From Schoenoplectus triqueter (Eukaryota; Streptophyta; Magnoliopsida; Poales; Cyperaceae), in assembly GCA_964058805.1 (NCBI GenBank), contig CAXKVV010000043.1, forward strand, positions 186,001 through 250,000: 64,000 bases of DNA, written 5' to 3'. The translations under genes were made by a program, and so were the position numbers. Within the stretch, counting starts at the first letter, position 1; each line of letters starts with the position of its first letter. Below, piece by piece: positions 35,201 to 46,214 of the stretch. The notes beneath the pieces were generated by a model that had not been told where the DNA came from, did no database searches, and saw nothing but the letters and a program-made list of their open reading frames with translations.

Positions 35201-37043
35201 GGAAACAGAATGAGAGAGAGTTGCCTACAGTACCACTCGTGCCATCAAGTTCCTCATCCCGGTCTACCCCGACTCTTGAGGCGTCTACATCATCAAACAC
35301 ATATTTAGAAACACCAGGTGATATAATTCCTTTCTCTGATCCTCCCATGACATTAAGGAGGACCTCTGGCAGTAATGCGGGACGTAATCCCGATCGTTAT
35401 GGTATTCCAAATACTTTATATAACATTGCTCAGTTTGCCTCATACTCTAACATATCACCTATACATTGAGCATTTATTGCATCATTGGGCATTGTCTCTA
35501 TACGTAAGTGTTGGCAAGAAGCAATAAAGAATCCAAAGTGGAGGGCTGTCATGCTTAAAGAACTTGGAGCACTTGACAAGAACAAAACATTGGAGATAGT
35601 GCCACTACCAGTAGGGAAGAAGGTTGTTGTATGCAAGTGGATCTTCACAGTAAAACAAAATCCAGACGGAAAGGTTGAGCGATACAAGGCATGACTTGTG
35701 GCGAAAGGTCATATTTGAGTCATTCTTGTCCTGACATATCATTTACAGTATCTATGGTCAGCTGCTATATGCATTGTCACACCCCAGAATAATTAAATCG
35801 GATTAGGGGTGCTTAATCCCGCCACGTACGCACGACGAGACGTGCATACGAAAGGCTAAATGAATAAAAATAAAGAAAATCCCAGAATAAACAAAATAAT
35901 AATAATGATACAAAACAATAACAGTCCAGAGTAACAATAATAGAATACAACGCCAACATCGGCGGGGCTAGCTCCATCGGAATGGGCAGCAAAATCTCTC
36001 AAAGAAAAACCCAGAAGAAAGAAATAAGACTCGAAACCCGATAGATCCTAAACCACTACCCTGCTCACATGCGGAAGCGGCGAAGCATCTCTGTCACCAC
36101 GCAGGACTGCATCTAGCACTCTCATCCAAAAACTCGATCTCGCTCCTGTAAAACCTGGACCCCACAACCACCGTGAAAACGTGAGTTGATAAATCACTCA
36201 GTGCGGTTTTAGGTCCAGCACCGAGATGTTACAAATCTCTAGGTTTAGACTTAAAACCATTACAAATTTATTTTTATAATAAATATTACAGTTACATAAA
36301 ATTTGATGTTTGAATAATTAAATTGATTAAATTTTATTCTGAGTAGAGTATAAAAGAATCCAAAAGAGTTTAATAAAATGCACTACTTGAAATCATGGAT
36401 ATTTTAAATCAAGGATAAACCCAAAATGAATCATTCTGAGATATTATAATATAAAAGGTACGGGTTCAAACTCCCATATTACACGAATGACTTTGCGGGA
36501 TAAATTCTTTTCAGAAAGAACCGACCTCAACCAGTGCTCTATAGAAGAGAGCGTCATTCACTATCAAAACCATCCCTAATTTATCCCGCTCAGTCCCTTA
36601 CTATAATGAAACGAACAACGACTCGATTTTTATCAATATATAATTCAAATTGAAGGAGACTATCCGAAAATAATATAAAATGAAGTGAATCAATCACGAA
36701 CGAATATAAAGTGACAAAATAGTCACTGCTAAATATAAAGTGATAAAATAATCACTGTAACCACGGAATAGCTTCTCAATAATAGATTTAAAGTGTATTT
36801 TATTATAAAATCGAGTCGTTACTAACACTCTTCCCAAACCCAAATTTGGATATTCATTTTTAACTTAAAAATTTTTCCTTGAGTTTCATAATATCATACA
36901 AATTATAGAAAACGGATAATATGCAAATTCAAATCTTAATTCAATTTAGTTATGTCTCGCTTAATTTGATCAATATAACAATCTGATTAATTATAATCTA
37001 AAAATCACATTATTTATATAATAAAAATTTTAAGGTACTTAAT

Positions 37044-37310
37044 AATTACTAATATAATTTATTAAATACTAATTAATCTATCTAAGATAATCTATCATGT
37101 AACTAATTATATTAGATTATTAAATACCACTTCCTCTATCTAGGATATTCTATCCTATAACTAATTATATTAAATTATTAAATACTAATTACTCTATCTA
37201 AGATAATCTATCCTAGATAATCTATCATGTAACTGATTATATTAAATTATTAAATACTACTTCCTCTATCTAGGATAATCTATCCTATAACTAATTAACT
37301 TAAAATATTA
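37044..37310. repeat. tandem repeats around TCTATCTAGGATAATCTATC
   Basis: About four units of 60-75 bp share TTATTAAATACTA followed by CTCTATCTA(A/G)GATAATCTATC and ATAACTAATTATATTA. Adjacent units alternate between two variants. They lie inside the 5.1-kb insertion. Confidence 0.8.
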
Positions 37311-37789
37311 ATCTAATTAATGATCAAATGAAATGCATATAAAATGGAATGCGGATGATATGAACAAGTTTCAATATCAAAAGAAAAGAAAATATAATTT
37401 AAAGTCATATCCTAAGAAATCGTAAATCTCAGTGCAATCTGCACCTGAATATTTTGGCAAGACTGATAACGTCTGAATGCTCGATCTCCGGTGGGGCCCA
37501 CGATCTCGTCAACTGTCTCATCCTGAGTGTACTTGATTGTCAGGTCGTCGAGATATTTTCGAAAACCTATAAAGTCAAAATAAATTAAATTGGCGAGTAT
37601 CCTATTCGCGTTGAGTCTGGTTAGGTCATGGTATACCGGACTCGGAGACGGAAGCATTATTATTTATGTTCGTGTTTTAAGATTATATTTATTTTGATTA
37701 ACGTAACTGATTTAATTTATTTAAATTAAATAAGTTAACTTAATGTTATCCCTTAATTAATTTAATTTTAATTAGGATAATTAATTAAT

Positions 37790-38290
37790 TAAAAATAGAG
37801 AAATTGATTAATATATAATATTATATAATTAATATTGTTCTTATTAAAAATAGAGAAATTGATTAATATATATATTTATGTATTTATATATTTATTTATA
37901 TTATTCCATTATTAAATAGAGAAATTGATTAATAGTTATTTATATATATTAATTAATATTATTCAATTATTAAAATAGAGAAATTGATTAATATATATTT
38001 TATACATATATAATATTATATTTTAATAATATTTTATTTATATTAAAAAAATAGAGGAATTAATTAATATATATTATACATAGATAATATTATATTTCAA
38101 TATTCATTTATTTATTTTAAAAGTAGAGAAATTGATTTATATATAATACTAAATTCTAATATTCTTTTGTTTATTCAAAAAAAAAAGATTTAATTAATAT
38201 ATATTATTTTATTATATATATTCTTTATATCTAATATTCTTTTAAATCTAAAAATAGAGAAATTGATTAATATATATATATATATATAAC
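37790..38290. repeat. diverged tandem repeat with core AGAGAAATTGATTAATA
   Basis: At least seven occurrences of AAAATAGAGAAATTGATTAATATATA at roughly 55-135 bp spacing are separated by variable TA-rich filler. They lie inside the 5.1-kb insertion. Confidence 0.8.
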
Positions 38291-40917
38291 ATATATATAT
38301 ATATACTAATATATATTCATTATATCCTAATTACTATTCTTATCAATTTCTTTTATTATTATGTATATATATATTTAACATTATATTTCATAAATTAGAA
38401 AAATAGTTTAAAATAAATTAAAAAGCAAAACTTAAAAGAAAAATTAAAAATAAAAAATAAAAAGAAGTAAACTAATTTAAGAAAATTATGATTGTTTTAT
38501 TAATGTGTTGGTGTTTTAATGTAATGCAACTCTAGAATTTATTTGTTATGAATTATATTTATATGTATATTTATGCATCTTTGAAATATTTGTGCAACCT
38601 TTTCATAATTTATTAAGATGCAATGAAATGAAATGATAAAAAAAAACTCAAAATTGAAAATCTGAGAAAATAATATAATATGTCGATATACATAGTACGA
38701 GATAAAAAACCCATAAAGAAATCTCCATTTATAAATTATCAGATCCATCTCAAACGGGTACTACTTAACTTACTAACTTTATGACCCACAATCCATAAAT
38801 TTTTTTCCATTTTTAATATTTTTTGTATTTATTTAGAGGTCCATTATCAAAGTTGTCAAAATAACTCATTGTCAACCGATCTCGTCTCATGGTTTAAACT
38901 ATTATCCAAGTCACAATTGGAAGCCCAACACAGAATCCAAACAAACAAATGCACAGGCAAACACCAAAGTAACCAGAGTAACCAGGGAATTAGATAGAAT
39001 AAGTCGAACAAAATCGGTAAGTAATTTCACGGCAACATGGGCAACTAAACAACCCATTACCAGATCAGAGGGTCGGGTTAACACGCAAGGGCCAGTCCAA
39101 GCAATAAATTAAAATAAGTACTAATCAAAATCCAAGGCCAACAATCAACATAAATCAGCAAACTTCCAGGCACAAAATGTCAGTATCCAAGGGATCTGGT
39201 GGGTAGCAATCATACCAGATCGCAACATACAAAGGAAAAGCAGCAAGGCCATAATTCAAGCCAGCAAAGACAGTGAACTAGTATTTCAGATCAAGGTAGT
39301 ATAAGAATCTAATTATTAGCACAGGGCAGCACATTCAAGGGTCAATAGAGGTAACAGATCAAAGGGCAGAGGAACCAACGAGATACCAGAAAAATAAATC
39401 AGATTACAACAAACAAAGGCATCAGCCATGCAACAAGTAAAATGTCAAAAATCAGGTTAAGTGTAGCATCAATTGTAAATGTCATTTTCAGTCCTCAACC
39501 AATTAACCTAGTGTAGTATCAGTTTAGAGAGCCAAAATCAGCAACTCAATAACCCAATATTATCAAACCAGCAACAACCCGACCAACACGGTACCAGAAA
39601 AAGGGGAATGGCCAGTATCAAGTTAATAATTGGGGCTAGAGACAAGCTCACAATAGTTAGGCTGGTATAACTCATAATAATCGTATTTCTACAACAAGCA
39701 TCTCAAAGCCAGAACCCAAGAGAATAGCACAAGCATTTGAATAGTACAACCCTTACCTTCAAACCACATCCAATTTTGGGATGGATTCAAAGGGTGGAGA
39801 GTGCACCCCACAGAACCAAACAATCAGCAAAACAACACTACAACCAGCACAGAGCAAGAAATTCGAAACTAGAGTTTACCCGCACGAGGAAATCAAACAC
39901 GCAACACGGGCAAAATCGCAAAGGGGCAAGGCACCAAGCTGGCAGGCTCCACCTCTAGGCTCCGGCCACCTTTTCCTTCCCAACAAATGGATTCTTACTC
40001 AAGTATAGGAATTTTGTTCTTATCAATTTGAAATTTATCTCAGCACATGAGAAAACAGCGAGTAAGAAGGGGGAAAGAGGTCGAGAGCAGAATATTTAAA
40101 GGAAATGGGAGGGTGGAGTTCGCAAGGTGCCAGTCAGTTCACGTGATCTGACAGGGTGAGAAGGATGGTGCCAGGTGATGGGGAGAGAGGGGTTGACAAT
40201 GGGTAAGGATCAAAGCCGAGCAGTATTCGGCTGCTCCAATGTGACAGCTAGGAGAGGAAAAACATCACACAAGATCGACGAATCGCCAGAGCAAGAGAGA
40301 GGGTCAAGAGAGGGAGAAAAGAAGGAAAAGAAGGAAAAGAAAGGGATTGAGAAAATATTGATTTTGGGCTCAGTTCGGATTTGTTATGATCGGATTCGTG
40401 TGATTCTTTGCGTGTCTATCAAAATCTTAATTTTTATTTAATAATTTACTTATCTTAATGGTGGTTCGTTTATCAGAGTTTATTGAAACAAATCGATTTG
40501 TAATCTTTAAGTTAAACCGTTAATTTAGATTCCATAAATCCTAAGTCCTTCCTCTAAATAATTAATGTTTTACTATTATTATCATCGTTATGTTCATTAT
40601 TAGCGTTGTTAATTATTTCATCAATTTCTATACATTAAATTATTTTTATTATTATTGTATTTTATTTTATTCTATTTTATTTTGTTATTCTGTTTTAAGA
40701 TACGAGTTTGACTTTCATATTTTAGATTTCGTTATAAATGTTATTTCTTTAATTTGAATTAGGTCAAAATGATTTGTGTTAGTTGTTGAATTTGATATTA
40801 CAAAATTTATATTTTTATAACTTTTTAATTTGATCTTTGGTTCTATTTTTCGATATCTAATCTCATTTAGTTTTATATTTATATATTTTTAAATTATAAA
40901 ATTTATGGGGTTTCACA

Positions 40918-41504
40918 TGCATGATCCTAGAAAGGGTCATTTGGATGCAATATATCTGATTCTAAGGTACCTAAAAAGTACACTAGGTAAGAGGTTGATC
41001 TTCAAGAAGAATGAATATTTGGACATTGAAGGCTATTGTGACTCTGATTGGTTAAGTTGTGTTGATGACAGAAAGTCTACGTCGGGGTACTACATATTTG
41101 TAGGGAGCAATTTGATCTCATGGAAGAAAAAAAAGCAGTCTGTGGTTGCAAGGTCGACAACAGAAGCAGAGTACAGAGCCATGGCTTTGGGAGTTGCAGA
41201 GATGTTGTGGTTAAAAACTCTGTTAGTAGAACTCAAGGTGGATCTAGGGATAAAGATAAAGCTGTGGTGTGACAACAAGTCCGTAATTAGCATTGCCAAC
41301 AATCCGGTGCAACATCACAGAACCAAGCATGTGAAAATTGGTAAGTTCTTCATCAAGGAAAAACTGAATAATGGACAACTGAAGCTGGGACATGTAGCTA
41401 CTAAGAAACAAGTGATTGACTGTCTCACTAAGGGACTTAGTGCACCAGATTTATCTCGATTATGTGATAAGATATGCTTGATAGATATCTTTCGTTCATC
41501 TTGA
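40918..41504 (+). CDS. copia B RNase H fragment
   Basis: About 195 codons remain open after the 5.1-kb insertion: HDPRKGHLDAIYLILRYLK, then the RNase H blocks GYCDSDWLSCVDDRKSTSGY, ARSTTEAEYRAMA and a TKHVKIGKFFIKEKL stretch, ending in a stop just before the polypurine tract. The acidic residues of the active site (DSDW, E of TEAEY) are present. It has no start of its own and is a relic of the polyprotein. Confidence 0.85.
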
Positions 41505-41511
41505 AAGGGAG

Positions 41512-41627
41512 TGTTAAGATTTGTACAGCTATGCTAATCTAATTTAGATTACTTTCCTAATTGGTTAGAATTGTAGCCTATATAAATATATGAAGAATTT
41601 TTCCAATCATTCTCTTCTCTACCTTTT
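41512..41627 (+). repeat. 3' LTR of copia B (shortened)
   Basis: Begins TGTTAAGATTTGTACAGC after a GAAAGGGAG purine tract. It lacks about 40 bp relative to the 5' copy and its end merges with intron sequence at CTACCTTTT, so the outer border is approximate. Confidence 0.7.
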
Positions 41628-41826
41628 CTTAGTTTTTCTTCATTAAATTTTCTTCTCATCAAGACTACCCCAATTTATTTGGGATTAAAGGCTTTGTTGT
41701 TGTAAATTTTCTTCCCATCAGATATTCAATTTAGTTTTACACAAACTACCTTTTCCTTAGTTTTTGCTTTATTAAATTTTCTTCCCATCAGATATTCAGT
41801 TTAGTTTTACACAAACTACCTTTTTT
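41628..41826 (+). repeat. tandem duplication of about 70 bp of intron sequence
   Basis: Two copies of a unit running from CTTAGTTTTT through TTCCCATCAGATATTCA to ACACAAACTACCTTTT. The first copy is enlarged by the 41-bp LINE fragment and its target duplication. They precede the membrane-helix exon of the pseudogene. Confidence 0.8.
41662..41702 (+). mobile_element. 41-bp RTE-LINE 3' end with 18-bp target duplication
   Basis: The insert GACTACCCCAATTTATTTGG...TTGTTGTTG equals the last bases of the RTE family. It is bounded by an 18-bp duplication (41644-41661 and 41703-41720, one mismatch). The neighbouring second copy of the intron repeat shows the uninterrupted site. This is an extreme 5' truncation. 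Confidence 0.88.
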
Positions 41827-42021
41827 CTGGATGCATATATGTAGCTATACAGGAAATACCGACCTTCTTACAGAAAGCAAAGGAAAGAACACAGCTGTGA
41901 TTATTCTCTTTACCATAATTGGTGTTGCTTTGCTGCTTGTAATTGGTATAGCATGTTGCTTATTTACACAAAGGAGAAAGGAGACCAAATCATCGATTGG
42001 TAAACTTCAGAAAGTTATTTT

Positions 42022-42225
42022 TGTTAAAGTATAGGAATAGAATTGTATAGGTTAGTTAGAGATATTGTGTGATGTATGAAATGGGAGATGTTTAGTGATT
42101 GGAATTAGTTAGTTAGACTAAGTGATTAGTTTGTTAGATCATTAGCTTATAAATAGAGGTTTAGACATTGTAATGAATCAACTCAAGATAATCAAATATT
42201 CCTCTCTCACTCTCTCATTTTATCA
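42022..42225 (+). repeat. 5' LTR of element D
   Basis: 204 bp, TG...CA, matched by the copy at 43872-44075 with roughly a dozen differences. Confidence 0.93.
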
Positions 42226-42799
42226 TGGTATCAGAGTCAAGTCACCGCTGAAATTAGGCTCATGCTTATTCCAGAAATTATGCACCTTATCCCAATCCAT
42301 TCCAGCATTTATTCTCTTTTTCTACCTTTATTCTAGCTTATTCCAAAAATAAATCTCTATTTTATTCTAATCTGCCTCTATTCTCTCTCTGTTGTTCACT
42401 TTTCTAATTAGCGATTCTCTCTCTTCTTTTTATTATTCCTCTATGTTTCTCTCCTCTTCAATCTCAATCAATCTGATCAAGATCCGATCAAGAAACAATC
42501 ACGATCGTTGTTTCTTCTCCACTGATCAAGAAATCAATTTTTACTCTTTCTGCTTCGTTGATCGTCTCTCTTCTGTCTCAATTTTACTCTTTCTCTCTTC
42601 GTCTCTCTTCTCTCTTTCTGCTTCGTTGATCGCTCAAGATCCAGGTCTCAACAGCTCACAATCAACTTTCCACCTCTCCCTCGCTTTACCTATTTTTCAT
42701 TTCGAAACCTGGAAAGGCGAGTCGGATCCATCACCAGCTTCGTTTGATCTAGGGTTTCGTCGCCATTTCTTGAACTAGATTTAACATTGGCTGCCTTTC

Positions 42800-43006
42800 A
42801 TGGAGAACCCCGCTTCAGGTGCTAAGGGCGATCAGGAGTTGGAAATGCCACAAAGCACGGCTGACATGACTACTTTTGTACAAAATCTACTCGTGCAAAT
42901 GCAAACAAGGTTCCAGGCTATGTCAGAGATCATTGTCCAGAGGATAGATGAAATGGAGAGTAAGACAGAAAAAGAGTACCAACTCCCAGAGAGCAAGAGT
43001 TTGTGA
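42800..43006 (+). CDS. gag-like leader peptide of element D (68 aa)
   Basis: It begins MENPASGAKGDQELEMPQST and continues with an amphipathic, glutamine-rich stretch (VQNLLVQMQTRFQAMSEII). Position and composition fit the N-terminus of an LTR-element gag, but no domain is recognisable. The frame ends right before the unassigned and captured segments, so any translation product would not include the ABCE piece. Confidence 0.45.
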   Translation: MENPASGAKGDQELEMPQSTADMTTFVQNLLVQMQTRFQAMSEIIVQRIDEMESKTEKEYQLPESKSL

Positions 43007-43228
43007 TCTCGCCCCGATCTCTCCTTACGAGAAGTTCAACCTCATTGTTCTTACCTTGGAGCTTGAGTTTGTTAAGAAGGACAACCGAAGTGAAGATTTA
43101 GATGTTGTTGTACTTGGTTTAGCATCGGCGATAACACTGCAAGGCTCATTCTTGATCTACAGTTTCTCTTCCGTAATGGATTAGGTGACGATGTGGAAGC
43201 ACCTGATGAGTCGAGACAAATGCCAGGT

Positions 43229-43540
43229 ATGAGCAAGCCTCAGGGCAACATCAAGTTGTCTGTCATTGACGGAGAGTTCCCTGATTCTCAGTTTATTATA
43301 ATGCTTGGAGATAATGGTACTGAAAAGACCAATTTCATCTGCATGCTGACTGTTGCTAAAGCCAGATAGCATAGAAGGAACATATGTTGAGATATCTGAA
43401 TTCTATGTTTCATACAAGCAACAGAAAATCAATCTAATTTTTCAATTCACTGTAAGACACCCGCTGCATCAGAAAATTTTGCGACTCCTACATGCATTCT
43501 CACTTTACCTAAGATGTTATGAAACCTTCCTACAATTCAC
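43229..43540 (+). pseudogene. captured fragment of an ABCE/RLI (ABCE1-type) ATPase gene inside element D
   Basis: In three successive frames the DNA reads KPQGNIKLSVIDGEFPDSQF, IIMLGDNGTEKTNFICML, then LLKPDSIEGTYVEISEF, VSYKQQKINLIFQFTVRH, and DSYMHSHFT-stop-DVMKPSYNS. These align with the second nucleotide-binding domain of plant RLI2/ABCE proteins, the ribosome-recycling ATPase, from just before its Walker A. The Walker A motif is damaged (GDNGTEKTN for GENGTGKTT), and a frameshift at about 43350, another after HQKI, and a stop confirm it is non-functional. No intron interrupts about 310 bp, which fits capture of spliced RNA but does not prove it. Confidence 0.87.
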
Positions 43541-43871
43541 AACCTAACCTCTACTCCCAAATTAAATTTCCAACGATCAAACCATACACCGGGTTTCTAT
43601 TCTTCTTTTTTTTTCTTTCAAGAGAACTCAAACGAGTCTCGAATTGTTGTTAAAAATGACAAAGATCCTTCTATTTGATGTTTCAAAATGACTCAAACGA
43701 GCTTGAAACATTCAATAGTTTTTCTTGAGCCAAAAGAGCTCTCTTCTTCTTTCTACCTTTCTTCAAGACGACCCGAGATGTAATTGGACATTAAATTGAT
43801 GAATCGAAATGTTATAACTCGTAAGATGTGCAAACTCATCATGCGTACCGTACGATGAGTTTGAGGAGGGA

Positions 43872-44075
43872 TGTTAGAGTATAGGAATAGAATTGTATAT
43901 GTTAGTTGGAGATATTGTGTGATGTGTGAGATGGGAGATGTTTAGCGATTGGAATTAGTTAGTTAGACTAAATGATTAGTTTGTTAGATCATTAGCTTAT
44001 AAATAGAGGCTTAGACATTATAATGAATCAACTCAAAATAATCAAATATTCCTCTCTCACTCTCTCATTTTATCA
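43872..44075 (+). repeat. 3' LTR of element D
   Basis: Pair of the 42022-42225 repeat, preceded by the TTTGAGGAGGGA polypurine tract. Confidence 0.93.
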
Positions 44076-44461
44076 CTTTTCATTATTTATTCTGTCTCAC
44101 CAGCCAGTTTTCTTTTTCCTTCATTTTTTTTAATTGGCAACCAGAAGTTAGCTGGGCTCCTTTTTAAATAAAATGTCAGAAATGGCTTGGGTGAAAATTG
44201 AAAATCCACCCTTCATTTATCCCTCTCGCAGAAAACATCCTCAACTTGTTTTATTTGCAAAACATTCCCCCAACGCAAGCTCCGTTTATAGCACAATTCA
44301 CTCTACATTCCTTAATAACAAGTCTTAGTTTGTCCAACCTCAATGCAACTCTATTTGTGAATTACACTTATGCTCTTATTTGTTGTCTCATTCCTCTAAA
44401 TCCAAGCCCTTCTATCATCTAAGAAAAGATTGGTATGTGTTTTTAAATGCACAAAATTTAT

Positions 44462-44647
44462 ACAACAACAAAGTTTTTAACCCCAAATTAATTGGGGTAG
44501 TCTAGAAATGAAACACAATCCGAAATCATAGAGATGATAGTAATGATGGTGGTGGTGGTGATGATAGTGGTGATAGTAATGATAATAATAGTAGTGATGG
44601 TAATGAAAAGTCATGATAATAACGATAATAATAGTAATAATAATAAC
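44462..44647 (-). mobile_element. 5'-truncated RTE-LINE 3' end
   Basis: On the minus strand a GAT/ACC/ATT-type microsatellite is followed by CATTTCTAGACTACCCC, AATTAATTTGGGG and a TTGTTGTTG tail. It is the same 3' end as the element at 16246-19655. It lies in the intron before the first kinase exon. Confidence 0.75.
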
Positions 44648-45712
44648 AGTTCTGCTGAGGGAATTCATCCACCTACATGGATGCTTTTTTTCGTGTAAAA
44701 ACTGCTAACTGATCTATCTGCAAATATGGAGAAGTATTAGTTTTCCTTTGCAAAATGTTCATTAAATGTAATTGAAAAATAAGAACCCTGTATTTTCTAA
44801 TTTCTTCAGAAAGTAGCTGCAATACTATGATAGTCCCACCACCACCAACGCCAAGAAAGCTTGGCACATACTTCAGTGAAGTGGCAACAGAGTCAGCACA
44901 CCGGTTTTCCTTGTCAGAGATAGAAGATGCAACTGATAAGTTTGAGAAGAAAATTGGCTCTGGTGGTTTCAGCATTGTGTATTATGGAAAATTGACTGAT
45001 GGCAGAGAGATTGCTGTGAAGGTTCTTACAAACGAGTCGTATCAAGGGATTCGAGAGTTCTTAAATGAGGTACTACTTTGTAACATTTTTTGGGAGTGGC
45101 ATAACTAATTCCAGGAAGGGCATAATAAGTTAGGTTATATTTGTTCTCATTTGCAAGAAAAGGAAATGATTGATCAGGTTCTTCGATAAACAATAATAAA
45201 ATTTTCATACATTCAGTGTTTGATCTGCAGTTCTTTCTTTTGGATTATTAATTTGCTTATGGTAAATTTTCTAGCTTCCAGTCTCTCAGGAAATAAAGTG
45301 CCGATATCAGAGTTGCTTAGATTCTGCAATTGCCGTTATCCCAACATTACTGTTGCTGTTATTACCACTCAATTACTAACTATTATCTCTTTTTTTTTAT
45401 ATTATTCAGGTGACATTACTCTCACGAATACATCATAGAAACCTAGTAACATTTTATGGTTACAGTCAACAAGATGGCAAAAACATACTTGTATATGAAT
45501 TCCTGCATAATGGCACTCTTAAAGAGCACCTTCGCGGTACACTATTTCATGTCGTTTATTTCATTTATTATTTTTTCTAATACTTTCAACATGAGGTCTA
45601 TCTGTGCGGGCTCTTCTCAAGATAAGATCATTAATTGGCTTAAGCGTCTTGAGATTGTTGAGGATCGATGCTGCAAAAGGTGTTTATTTGATGAATTTTA
45701 TGATTCACTTCG

Positions 45713-45713
<1 letters not shown>

Positions 45714-45776
<63 letters not shown>

Positions 45777-46183
45777 GTATATGTATATATATAGAGAGAG
45801 AGTGAGTGAGGTTATGGTACTTCACGAAACACAAAACTTCACGTGCTTCGCGTCGTATCTCGAATTTCAAAGTTCAAATGGCCAATCCAAACCATTGAAC
45901 TTAATCTTCACATTGAAATATCTTTGAAATCAAATTTTAATTTTTTTTGAAATTATTTGCTACTTTTTAGATGAGTGGAAAATTATTAGCATTAAATGGT
46001 GCATAAATCATTAGATCAGCAAACTTTGTATCCATCTAAAAAATAACAAAATATTTCAAAAATAAATAAATTTTGATCTCCAAAGATATTTCAATATGAA
46101 GTTCATGTTCAACGGTTTGAATCGGCCATTTGGACTTTCAAATTCGAGATACATAAGGTTTTATGCTTCGCGAAGCATCATAA

Positions 46184-46212
<29 letters not shown>
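45714..46212. mobile_element. foldback MITE inside a TA dinucleotide repeat
   Basis: About 140-bp imperfect terminal inverted repeats (left 45788-45935, right 46070-46195) share GAGAGAGAG, the ACTTC/GCTTCGCG hairpin-like motifs, TCGAATTTCAAAGT and TCCAAATGGCC. Both ends abut long TA runs (45714-45773 and 46194-46212), suggesting insertion into a TA repeat or creation of one. It has no coding capacity. It sits in a kinase intron of the pseudogene. Confidence 0.82.

Positions 46213-46214
<2 letters not shown>

Larger units (their letters stand above)
35775..40917. mobile_element. 5.1-kb TG...CA insertion, probable solo LTR of a gypsy-type element
   Basis: The insertion begins TGTCACACCCC and ends GGGGTTTCACA, and is flanked by a perfect 5-bp duplication TGCAT (35770-35774 and 40918-40922). 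Deleting it restores the copia B reading CYMHDPRKG. TG...CA ends plus a 5-bp duplication are LTR-element hallmarks, yet I see no direct terminal repeats, no primer site and no coding region, so a single very large LTR (solo LTR) is the simplest reading. LTRs this long are known in Ogre/Tat and some chromovirus lineages. It contains AT-rich tandem repeats. A large non-autonomous element remains possible. Confidence 0.75.
32119..41627 (+). mobile_element. Ty1/copia retrotransposon B, internally deleted and split by a 5.1-kb insertion
   Basis: The 5' LTR (32119-32273) and a shorter 3' LTR (from 41512) share GATTTGTACAG and GCTAATCTAATTTAGATT. A TTGGTATCAGAGCC primer site lies at 32276. Remains of gag (32634-33540, zinc knuckle reads CYNYG instead of CYNCG), protease (DSGASRHV, 33739), integrase (34180-34800) and the start of RT (35500-35720) are broken by stops. 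The RT core is deleted: LVAKG is followed within a few codons by CPDISFTV, normally about 250 residues later. RNase H (40918-41504) is intact. The element sits just inside the intron after LRR exon 32041-32109. Confidence 0.9.
42022..44075 (+). mobile_element. 2.05-kb non-autonomous LTR element D carrying an ABCE/RLI gene fragment
   Basis: Two 204-bp LTRs (42022-42225, 43872-44075) begin TGTTA(A/G)AGTATAGGAATAG and end TTTTATCA. TGGTATCAGAGTC follows the 5' copy as primer site, and TTTGAGGAGGGA precedes the 3' copy as purine tract. The flanks ATTTT and CTTTT agree at four of five bases. The interior holds a short gag-like start (42800-43006), unassigned sequence (43007-43228), a piece of a cellular ABCE gene (43229-43540) and non-coding DNA. 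No protease, integrase or RT is present, so mobility needed enzymes from another copia element. It lies in the intron after the membrane-helix exon. Confidence 0.9.

Noticed and set aside
35775..40917. Interpretation as a DNA transposon because of the inverted ends TGTCACACCCC/GGGGTTTCACA
   Set aside because: The 5-bp duplication and TG...CA ends fit an LTR better, and short imperfect inverted ends are normal for LTRs. It remains a possible alternative but is less likely.
45604..45927. 107-codon frame with an Ile/Tyr repeat
   Set aside because: It is produced by the TA microsatellite beside the foldback MITE.
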